From Sceloporus undulatus (Eukaryota > Chordata > Lepidosauria > Squamata > Phrynosomatidae): a stretch of DNA of 64,000 bases. Location of the stretch: the NCBI RefSeq assembly GCF_019175285.1, contig NC_056527.1, positions 105,142,970-105,206,969 of the forward strand. Reading direction: 5' to 3'. The first letter of the stretch is position 1. Every line of letters starts with the position of its first letter. Below, piece after piece: positions 43,251-52,800 of this stretch. The translations under genes and the position numbers were made by a program. Under the pieces are notes generated by a model. That model searched no databases. It had not been told where the DNA came from and saw nothing but the letters and a program-made list of their open reading frames with translations.

Positions 43251-44060
43251 ATCCATCAGTGCTGTTCCGCCCCCGCGACTGTTCAAATGACGAGTAGCAG
43301 CGATCCAATAGGAAACGAGAAAGTGGAGAAAAAAATCGCTTTCAAGAGCAACTAATGGTCCAATGGATGCTGGAGGCGGGCTTTAAGTATGAGAAGCGTC
43401 TTTTTCGACCAATGAGAAGAGAAAAATGGGTTGAGCCTTCAGGCTAGGGGCGGGACCAGACCTTTTACATCCAATGGGAAAGGCCAGAATATAGGCACGG
43501 AGTTGGGTGGGACTAGACTCTCTTAAAAGGGCGTGGCTACGCTAAATCCCTCCAATCGGGTGCCTCTCAAGCGGGCCGCGTCCTCATTCGACTCCTGAAG
43601 GCGGGAGTAACATAGGACTGACACCGGACTTGCCCAGTAAGATTGAAGGTGTGACGTGAGAGAGGCGGGGTGATGATCCCACGCATCCAATAGCAAACCG
43701 GGATGAATATTGGATGAGAGAGGAGGGAGGGAGATGAGGCTGAGAGGGCAACAATGGAGGGGAAGGGACAACGGGGGTGGGCGGGTTGGAAGGCGGGACT
43801 AGGTTTGATTGACAGTAGCGTTTGCCAATAGCGCCGAGCGGGGACTGTGACAGGCTTTGAGAGGAGCCAATGGGAAGAGGGGAAAAGAGAAGGGCGGGCG
43901 GGCGCGCGAGGCCGGCTAGGGCGGGAGAGAAAGCGGAGGAGAGCGAGAGCGTGGAGGGAGGTATGCACGCGGCGGGGAGAGAAAGGAGTCCAACCTCGAA
44001 GGGAGGGATGGAGGGAAAGGGGAGCCTCTGAGGGGGGAAAGGTCCGTTGGGACCGTTGGT

Positions 44061-44132
44061 GGGAGAGGGAGGGAGGGAGGGAGGGAGCGGAGGCAGGTGG
44101 CGCGCGGGAAAAGGAGGGAGGGAGGGAGGGGG
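44061..44132 (+). repeat. (GGGA)n runs in CpG island
   Basis: Two GGGA tracts (44064-44090 and 44114-44131) on the purine strand of the CpG island. Confidence 0.75.
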
Positions 44133-44231
44133 ATGCGCGCGCGGGCGGAACTCTCGCGAGAAGAGAGGCGGTCACCCGAACGTTCCAAGCATAACCCACT
44201 TCCAGACCGCTTTGGCTGCCCTCCGCGCTAG

Positions 44232-44251
44232 GGAATTCTGGGAAATGTAGT
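44232..44251 (-). promoter_or_regulatory. ZNF143/THAP11-like site at island edge
   Basis: The minus strand reads ACTACATTTCCCAGAATTCC, close to the known ZNF143/THAP11 (SBS) consensus ACTACAATTCCCAGAATGC. It lies at the downstream edge of the CpG island. It could instead be a remnant of a family B repeat, which carries similar words. Confidence 0.5.
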
Positions 44252-44540
44252 TTTTTGTGCTTAAAACTCACAATCCCACCCATTGCTCCTCAGGAGCTAA
44301 AGATGGTGAGTTGTGAAACAAGAGCAAAAGGGATTCTCCCAGGTCAGGCCGAAACGCCCTCCTCGGCTTAGGAACTCCTAAAGCACCCTTTGGAAATGGC
44401 TGCTAGCTGGAGAATGGTTGTTTTTAACCCAAATAAAAGGAAGGCCTTAGAAGAGAGACTTTGGAGAAGGCAGAGAGATCAGAAGGACTGGCTGGTTGGT
44501 GGCTTAGCCAGGGATGGAGACACCATATGCCACCATATCC

Positions 44541-44548
<8 letters not shown>

Positions 44549-44590
<42 letters not shown>

Positions 44591-44601
44591 TACACACACA
44601 T
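44549..44601 (+). repeat. (AT)n-(AC)n compound microsatellite
   Basis: About 13 AT dinucleotides followed by AC dinucleotides with one AT interruption; about 300 bp downstream of the CpG island. Confidence 0.9.
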
Positions 44602-44724
44602 TGTGTAGATGTTTTACTTCAAATGCAGCCGATGAAAATGCGGTTTGTACTTTACTTCGTTCAAAATGCTATTAAAAACCCTTTGAATTCGGGGCTCCCA
44701 GTAACTTGGATGACTGAAACTGGC

Positions 44725-45232
44725 CATAGAGTTGCATTGGAGGAGCGACAAAGGCCTAGCAGAGCATTCTCTCTAGCAATCTAGGTCTTTCAGTGCAACC
44801 TTTAGTTAAAGTTGATCATAGAGTTGCACTGGAGGACCTAGAGATCCCTAGAGAGAATCCTAGAGTTGGAAAAGACCGCAAGGGCCATGCAGCCCAACCC
44901 CTTTATTCTGCCATGCAGGAACTCTCAGTCAAAGCATCCCCATTGACAGATGGCCATCCAGCCTCTGCTTAAAGACCTCTAAGGAAGGAGACTCCACTGC
45001 ACTCCGAGGAAGGAGTTTGTTCCACTGTCAAACAGCCCTTACTCTCAGGAAGTTCCTCCTAAGGTTGAGCCAGAATCTCTTTTCCTGTCTCTTGCATCCA
45101 TTGCTCCGGGTCCTAGTTTCTGGAGCAGCAGAAAACAAGCTTGCTCCCTCCTCAATATGGCATCATATTAATCAAATCCATGAATAATCAAAGCTACAAA
45201 TATGGAGGGATGCATGTAGTTCAATCAATTGA
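44725..45232. mobile_element. Family G element carrying a nested CR1
   Basis: AGGAGCGACAAAGGCCTAGC and TTGCACTGGAGGACCTAGAG before the CR1 (44862-45165); after it the other end of the element, CATGAATAATCAAAGCTACA and AATATGGAGGGATGC. Confidence 0.65.
44862..45165 (-). mobile_element. CR1 LINE 3' fragment, nested
   Basis: Minus-strand CR1 tail (AATCCTAGAGTTGGAAAAGA at the 3' end; CATCCAGCCTCTGCTTAAAG inside). It lies between two parts of a family G element, so it inserted into it. Confidence 0.82.
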
Positions 45233-45442
45233 TGGGTTCCCCACAAGGGATAGAGATGTATGCCAGGTGTAATGTTAAAGAGTATCCAGTGACTCTGCAG
45301 GAGTGTAAATGTTTAATTCAAAAGAAACCAATGAAAATGTGGTTTGTAGTTTCCTTTGTTCAAAGTACTATAAAAGCTTCGTTCGCCTTGGAAGCAGGGC
45401 ACCAGTAATTTGGATGTATTTCCTCTGGGAACGCTGCAGCAA

Positions 45443-45510
45443 AATGAACGATGTTTCCAAAACACACTGCTGGAATAATCCAGTTTGAGGCCGCTTTTAG
45501 TGTAGTAAAT
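45443..45510. mobile_element. Family B MITE, end fragment
   Basis: Short fragment: CCAAAACACACTGCTGGAAT then AATCCAGTTTGAGGCCGCTT, the terminal part of the family B arm. Confidence 0.6.
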
Positions 45511-45733
45511 GTAAAATGCCTAAGCGACAACAGTAGTTCACCATCCAAACTGCTGTATACATGAAACGTTATTTCTCTGGTCCTGCTGATACAAATGTAA
45601 CGTAAGTGGGACCTGGCCGAGGCTTTTCCTCTAGGATCTTTCTTGTCCTGTGTTTTACAGTGACAGACTGCAAAGAAAGAAGCCATACCTGTCTTAATCT
45701 AGGTTTCCTGGGAAACAATTTCTTTCTTAGATC

Positions 45734-45942
45734 CAAAACACACTTCAGAAATAATCCAGTTCAAGACTGCTTTTAACTGCCCTGGCTTCAGTGCTAGGGA
45801 ATCCTGGGAGTTGTAGTTTGTTGTGGCACTAGACAGATAAGGCTCAGTGTCTCACAAAACTACAGTTCCCAAGATTCCTTAGCACTGAGCCCTGAAGGCG
45901 GTTAAAACGGCCTCAAACTGGATTAGTTCTGCAGTATGCTTT
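45734..45942. mobile_element. Family B foldback MITE, copy 4
   Basis: Ends TCCAAAACACACTTCAGAAA and the inverse of CAAAGCATACTGCAGAACTA. The arms carry GGGAATCCTGGGAGTTGTAG and AACTACAGTTCCCAAGATTC, ZNF143-like words in inverted orientation. Confidence 0.85.
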
Positions 45943-45990
45943 GGCCCATAATCTAAATTTCCTAGGAAACAATTTGTTTCTTTCATCTCT

Positions 45991-46199
45991 TAGGTCCAAA
46001 ACACGGTGCAGAAATAATTCCATCTGTGACCACTTTAACAGCCTTGGCTCAGTGGTAGGGAATCCTGGGAAATGTAGTTTGTTGCAGCACCAGACTGGGA
46101 AGGCTCAATGTCTCACAGAACTACAGTTCCCAGCATTGAGCCCTGAGGGCAGTTAAAGTGGCCTCAAACCGAATTATTTCTGCAGTGTGTTTTGGACCT
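45991..46199. mobile_element. Family B foldback MITE, copy 5
   Basis: Same structure as the preceding copy, about 50 bp downstream and in the same arrangement; ends GGTCCAAAACACGGTGCAG and inverse of GGTCCAAAACACACTGCAG. Both lie in the presumed KMT5C intron 1. Confidence 0.85.
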
Positions 46200-46759
46200 C
46201 AGTTTATTTCAGGACTTTCTTACAGTGTACCTTTCTTACTTCATAAGAAAAAAGGTCATTATAACTATAAAGCATGCACCTGAGTGGCCTTTTCTGAGCA
46301 CTGTTGCAAAGTACAGGTTAAAACCTCATCATCTGGGAAAGAAGGAGAGCTCTTTGGTCTTTTTCTTTTCCTACTTACTTAAAAGTATAATGAGTCTTCC
46401 TTTTGCATAGAAATGTCCAGCAGCTGAGTTCAATTGAGGTGATACTGCTCTCCTGAGTGGAGAAGCTGGATGTAACAAGGTCATCGGGACCTAATAGTCT
46501 TTCTAAATCAGTGCTGGAAGATGGGGCAGGAAGGAAGTATGAAGCAAACTGAGAATTGGTGCTACCCTGTTACTACAAAACGGAAATGTGGCAATTGTTA
46601 AACACAGTATGGGGAGGCAGAAAATTGCATGCAAATGGTTCATAAAAGAGCATTCACCAAAGGCAGCTTTATAGAGAAATTGTAGCATTGAACTTTACGG
46701 CTTATGGGGCAGAGGAACCTTTTTTCAGGAAAAGAAGGCCAGGCCTTAGTGCTAACTCT

Positions 46760-46895
46760 GGCCCCATAGAGACAGGCCAAAATAAAGCTGCTTCGGGTCA
46801 CTTTGGAGGTATGCTGTTTAAATGATGCATGCGTCCTAAGAGTCCGGAAGCCACACTCCAGTCTTAAGGAGCGTAGCTTTAGCCCGGCTGAACAT
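46760..46895. mobile_element. Family A MITE, one-armed copy
   Basis: Left arm intact (GGCCCCATAGAGACAGGCC, then AAATAAAGCTGCTTCGGGTC) and part of the centre; the second arm is missing. Lies in the presumed KMT5C intron 1. Confidence 0.8.
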
Positions 46896-48949
46896 GTGCT
46901 TTACATGTCTGCAAGAGAAATGTCAGCCCTATCTATGTGTTGGTGTTGTCGTCTTGCTGTTTGCTACAAGATTAGCTAAAACCTTCAAGCAGATCTTGAC
47001 AGTCTACATATTTTTTTTTCCTAATCAGTTTTGTATGTATGTTATGAGTAGTTGAATAGACCAGGATCAGTGTGAATAAATCTACATCCGGTGAAGCATC
47101 CTCATCTCTGCATATGTTGTGTCTGTGGGGGACTCAGATGGGATGTAAAGAATAACACTGTAGCCGTCTTGGATAATTTGTGAAGGCTTCTCATCTTTTG
47201 TTGCAGCCAGACTCCATCCAGATCACTTCTTGTGGGGGGAAATGCACATTGGATCTGTTAATTCAGTAGGTGGTGGCAGCTGGTAATATGCACTGGGTTA
47301 TTCTAGTGTTAGTTGATTTCCACTAATCAGTAGGGAGAAACATAAATTCCATACAATTTGGCTTGCCTCACGGTTGCCTTTCCTGCCAAAATAAGGAGCA
47401 AGGTAAGGACTCTGGAGATGTCGCAGTAGATAGTGTTTTTCATGCATGAGGTGCATGTTCTTCCCGTGGCACAACTTGAAAGCAGGGCTTTAATTGTTCA
47501 ATGTTTTCAGGGGCTGTGCTTTGAAATGTGCCAGGTGTTCTTGTGATGTTAACCATCTTAGTATTACTACACAAAAATGGGGTGGGAAGAAGTTAATCTG
47601 CTGTCAAACTTAGAATTAGGATCTAAGAGAGTTCCAGTTTCTTGCCTTAAGACTTACTGACTGCAATAAGTCTGTAGTAAGGCCTGGCTAAGGTTTGCTT
47701 AGTGTTGACCTAGCTGGGGTTCACTTCTTCGAAAGCGGAGTTATGTCTCTGTCTGAGCAAAGCAATGAAATAAGGTTACCCTAGGTCCATCCCTTTCTGA
47801 GTCATGTCCTTGATCTGCAACTGGGAACCAAATGGGTGGCACAGAAGCTTACCTTTCCCCCCCCCATAAGGATTCATGCTAAAAGAACAATAACCACCAT
47901 GACTCCATTAGAGTCATCTGTGTCTATTTTTCATGGCTGGAAAAGTCCTGGATTCCTGAAATTGTAAACACTTGGTATTAGCACCTATGGATTTTAAGCA
48001 ACCTATTCTGAGCAGAGCTGTTGTTTGGGAAAGAGAGGGACTCCCAGCAGTGGTCCCTTGAACCTCTGCTTATTTTCCAGTCTTGCCTCTTGGTCTGGCT
48101 GGTAAGTGACTGTGCTGGGCTCACTTTCCAGCAATTGAATAATGACAGTATCTCCAAATCAGCATCCTGGCTATTGTTTTAAAAATACATTCAGTCCCTT
48201 ATATCTCCTGCTGAAATGTGCTTTAGAGAAAAAACAAAAGGGAACAGTAGCACTTCAACTATCTTCCTCTTTCACATGGAAATGACATTTTGAGCACTCT
48301 GGATTTGCCAGAGGACTCAGGTAGAGAGAGAAAGAGCAGACTGGTAGAATGAACAAAGCAAGACTGGCAAGCATGTCAAGGTAATGCTGAATTCCAGCTG
48401 AGATTTGTTTCTGTTGTAAGATGGAATTGATACTGGTTAGGAGACTATGGGGCCCCCTTTGTTGAGTCCCTGAGCTGGGGAGTCCTGCCCAATTGATTTT
48501 CTGGTAGTGACTAAAATCTTTCTGGGTGTGCTGGCTAGGGAAAGCCTGGGGAGTTGGAAATTGCAGTCCAACACTTGTGGAAGATAATAAGCTGGGAAAG
48601 ATTGGGAAAGTTCTAGAATCTCCAAAACAAGAGGAGCCACAACTGTGAATTCACAATCAGAAAAGGGCCATGGCACTTTTTTGAAGAAGATGGCAGTCTT
48701 CTTAATGGCAAGACATGTATCTTGGATTTGAATTTCATATGTCTATACAGCACACACAGTCCCCATTCCTTCGCATACTTAAAAATAATGGCATGGTGGA
48801 TTAGATCGGGGTAGTGATCAGGTCTTCTTAGAAAAATTACAAACAGCTAACATTCTATTATAAAAAGGCAATTTTTAGAAATTGTCAATGATTTCTTGAT
48901 TAGCTGATTACAGTTTGAGTAAATTAGTGATTATTTACAAATATAATGA

Positions 48950-49160
48950 AGGTAATAATAATAATAGGATTTATTTATCTGCCGCCCAATCACTGGGAAT
49001 CCAGGCGGCTTACAACAGAGGGGATAATAGACAGTTTCCTGCCCTCAGGCTTACAATCTAAAAAGACACGACACAAAAGGAGAAGGGAATGGTGAGGAGG
49101 GGAGAGGATCAGGTCCAGCATTCTTCTCTCTGAGGCCTGGACCAAGGCAGATGGACCGGA
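48950..49160 (-). mobile_element. LINE 3'UTR-like repeat, antisense
   Basis: (TAA)n at 48954-48965 followed by GGATTTATTTATCTGCCGCC and CCAGGCGGCTTACAACAG, a LINE-type tail read on the minus strand. Runs into a short tandem array. Confidence 0.6.
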
Positions 49161-49350
49161 GGGAGGGGTCTTCTTCTTCAGGCTAGCCCTGATGGAGCTG
49201 GGCCTGCCGGTCAACTCCCTCATAGGCCAAAAGGTGGCTGTTATGGAGGGAGGAGTCTCTTCTTCCAGGCTAGCCCTGGTGGAGCTGGGCCAGCCTATTC
49301 TCTCCCTCATAGGCCGAAAGATGACAGTTAAGGAGGGAGGAGCCTCTTTC
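49160..49350 (+). repeat. Minisatellite, about 87-bp period
   Basis: Three starts of the unit GAGGGAGGRGTCTYTTCTTC (near 49158, 49239, 49333), each followed by CAGGCTAGCCCTGRTGGAGC or its truncated form. Two full units and a partial one, within 400 nt of KMT5C coding exon 1. Confidence 0.7.
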
Positions 49351-49716
49351 TTCAGGCTAAAAAGGTACTACTGTGCTTGTGGTTCAGTGGTATGTACTGG
49401 AAGAGTGGTGTATGAATGTGATTGAGAACCTTTGTTATGTTATTCTCATAGCTTTGAGTGTATTGGGACAGTTCTGATGTATTTTAAAAACAAAGCCAGG
49501 TTTGTAGGGAGCCAAAAGAGATCATATTTTAAAAAAGGCAGTGAGATGAATGAGAGAGGATTGTGTCTGCAAAATTCATAATACATTTTTCTAGTTGTAA
49601 CTAGGGATACAGCATAATTTTTGAGTTCCCACTTCCCTGAGACTGTGACTTGAACCATTTGTTGTCTCTTTCCTACAGGCAAGCAGGTCTGGGTACAGCA
49701 TGGTTCTGGAAGGAAG

Positions 49717-49826
49717 ATGGGTTCCACTCGGGTGACTGCAAAGGAGCTGTGTGAGAATGATGACCTGGCAACAACACTAATTCTTGACTCCTACCTCGGT
49801 TTTAAGACACATAAGATGAACGTCAG
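49717..49826 (+). CDS. KMT5C: KMT5C coding exon 1
   Basis: The exon starts at 49679 (acceptor CTACAG) with 38 nt of 5'UTR, then ATG at 49717. Encodes [36 protein letters not shown] and AG of a Ser codon. Donor GTAAGG. A strong-context out-of-frame ATG lies 17 nt upstream. Confidence 0.94.
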
Positions 49827-52800
49827 GTAAGGGGCTGAGATCCGAACGACTTGGAAGCCTTAGAGTTCAACATGGGACAGGAGTTATACGGTTTGGGGCA
49901 TAAAAGGGTTGAGGCTGAGAGGAGTAAGAAGAGGAATGTTTTTCACAGGTGATCCCTCTCTTTCTCTGTTCCATCATTGCAGCCCACTCCCAGCCATCAG
50001 AAGGAAGCACCATTTGCGCGAAGCAGTGGAAGCTTTCCGGAAGCGCAAGGACCTAGAAGCAGCATACCAGGCCTTAATGCAGGGCGGATGGGCCTGCCAC
50101 TACTTTGCAAACAGGAGCCGTCAGCAGGAGGCTGCCTTCAAGACTCATGTACAATTTCTTCTGCTTCCTGTTCTGGGTAGAGTGGGTGGGGAATGTGTCA
50201 GAAGGTGAAAAGGTGGTTTGGGAAGTAATTTTTCTGTAGTCATATGAAAGATAGTTATCATCAAAAATTATAAATAATGATTGAAGAGCTAAACAATAAA
50301 TATCTTGTGTTAATGAGGTAGCATTAATTAACTTCAAATTCTCAGATTATGAGAACTGAAAAAAATCTCTCTTTTTCTGTCCTCTGCTCTAGCTAGACTA
50401 AATGTGTGGGGCAAATGTATATATCTTAAAACAGGCTTGCTTTGTTATCATATAAAGCAGGTGTGGAAAGCCATATTCCATACAACAACCTTGCAATGGC
50501 CCCACATGTTGCTGGGCTGCCCCCCCCCCCCAAAAAAAAGAAACATGTTTCTTAGTCATAGGAAGGAATGGCAGAGGGAGAAAGAAAACCAGTGGGTTGG
50601 AAGTAAACATGTATGAGGCTCTGTCCCTCCATTGATAGTTTACTGTATTTAAACCATGGACACTGGAGGCAGAGCTCCCTTATGTACATTGTACATCCAG
50701 CATAGAAACTGGTCTGACTGGCAGACAGGGTACTAATTGTGCTCTCTCTCTCTCTGTTGTCAGCAACTTTGCTTCATATCTACTGCAGAAACACAGTTGG
50801 GGGATGATAGAAGGTCAGAGAACTTCAGCAGGTGGAGCAGGGGGGCTAAGATAAAATTCTTTGGTTTTTATAAAGAACAAGAACTTATTTGTATTCTGAG
50901 AGAAGTTGTGCTGGAAGGCAAGATGACTATATGTCTGGTTGGATAGACAGTCTCCAAACCCAGATTAATGGGATCTGCTCTTTATCTTGGTTTCCCAGAT
51001 ATTTCGTTACCTTCGTATTTTCCTTCCTGAGAGTGGCTTTGCCATCAAACGCTGTAGCCGATATTCCCTGGAAATAAATGGTGCTCGGGTGGTCTCTACA
51101 AAATCATGGTAGGCTCACGATGTTGTGACTTTCTCTTATTCTATTTTCACATATAATTCACTTTATCTTTTTATGTAAATCTATAAATAAAAAAGTAATT
51201 TATACATGTGTTCATATGCTGCTTAATAATCAAGGTCTTTAGCTGGCTTATAGCAGGATTAGAAACAATGAAATACAATTATAAATCATAAAAGCATGAA
51301 TATATAATGTAGCATAAACACTCCAGGAGTGTGGAGAGGAGGCATTTTCAAACCCGAGGAATGGCAACAATATTTTAAAGTTCTGTAAGTTTTTAAAAGG
51401 CCTGGAAAAATTAAAAGGTCTCCCATCTGGTGCAAGAAAGACTTACAAAGGAGGTGCCCATGGAAGCTCTCTGGGGAAGCATTCACAGGCAGGCCATCAT
51501 CCCCATGAAAGTTCTCTATCAAACCTTCACAGAAAGAAATGGATATTTGGCAAAGCAGGCTTTCATTTATCAGTCTCCCTTTCCTGCTGTCCTACATGGT
51601 GACAGTAGGAACTCTGCTGATTTACAAGGTTATTTCTTTTCCCCTTGCCTATTAGGAGAAAGAATGATAAGTTGGAGCTCCTGGAAGGTTACATTGCAGA
51701 GCTGACAGAACAAGATGAAAGCCTCCTGCGGTCAGGAGAAAACGACTTCAGCATCATGTATTCTACACGGAAGCAGTGTGCCCAGCTGTGGCTGGGTCCT
51801 GCAGCCTTCATTAATCATGGTATGTGGAAGCTTCCAGCTAGTGCTAGCTGTGCCCCTCAGTCCTTGTTCCAAAGGTCTTCAGCTGACTTTCCCTACCTCT
51901 CACAGTACTACTAAAACCTTTCAGCCCCAGACTTAGTTTGTGTGCTGAGAAAATTTTGTGCTGTTGCAGATTCCCTCCCCCCCCCCATTTTTATGAAAGA
52001 ATAGTAATGACAAAAACTAATGTCTTCCCAATATAATATAACTTTAATGGTGAACATTCCAATAATGAATAAAAGATCATAGAATTGTAGAGTTGGAAGA
52101 GACCACAAGAGCCATCGAGTCCAACCCCCTGTCCTTCAGGAACTCTCAATCAAAGCATCCCAGACAGATGGCCATCCAGCCTCTGTTTGAAGACCTCCAA
52201 GGAAGGAGACTCCACCACTCTCCAAGGAAGTGTGTTCCACTGTCGAACAGCCCTTATGGTTAGGAAGTTCCTCCTAATGTTAAGATAAAATCTCTTTTCC
52301 TGTAGTTTGCATCCATTGTTCCATGTTCTAGTCTCTGGAACAGCAGAAAACAAGCTTGCTCCCTCCTTAATATGGCATCCTTTCAAATATTTAAGGATGC
52401 TCATTTAAAATAGAAAGTATAACAGAAACTTTATTTCTGTAGTGAAATCTGTCGCTCACCATCTTGGCAGTCTCATGGAGTCACTTGTGCTAATGCAAGG
52501 TTAAAGAGAATTTCCCATCTCAGACTGTTTTTGCTATTGAAAGGTTCCTTTATGCTTTTCTCACTTGATGACAGATTTTCTAAGGATTTTTGAATATTTT
52601 GGTAAGTACAGGAAGATGGAAAGAAGGCGAGCATTGAATATAACAACAGTGGTGCTCTAGGTACCTATGGCAGTTAAGAATATTTATGCCATATGTTTTT
52701 GATAGTATTATGTTGTGTATGATTTGTTTGATTTCATGCTTTTAAGTAAATCAAAGAACTTAATAAGGTAGCAAGAAGGCAAGTGACCCATGAGTTATCT

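Larger units (their letters stand above)
42898..44251 (+). promoter_or_regulatory. KMT5C: CCAAT-box array and CpG island, probable KMT5C promoter
   Basis: About 14 CCAAT/ATTGG pentamers occur between 42898 and 43871, for example at 42959, 43181, 43243, 43305, 43360, 43409, 43471, 43552, 43687, 43825 and 43867. They alternate with GGCGGG-type boxes (GGGGCGGG near 43447, GGCGGG near 43197 and 43375). From about 43430 to 44220 the DNA is GC- and CpG-rich. It is the only such island upstream of KMT5C, whose first coding exon starts with a splice acceptor, so a noncoding first exon here is expected; GGAG|GTATGC at 43960/43961 is one possible donor. The assignment to KMT5C is inferred from position. 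Confidence 0.7.
44260..49678 (+). other. KMT5C: Presumed KMT5C intron 1 / 5' region
   Basis: Between the CpG island and the acceptor at 49678. Holds family G/CR1 nested repeats, family B copies, a one-armed family A copy and a LINE tail with a minisatellite. No coding sequence recognised; 46900-48940 shows nothing identifiable. Confidence 0.5.

Noticed and set aside
43567-44283. Long open frame on the minus strand across the CpG island (and a plus-strand one at 43847-44194)
   Set aside because: Low-complexity Arg/Ser/Pro translation typical of GC-rich DNA; no family resemblance and no splice structure.
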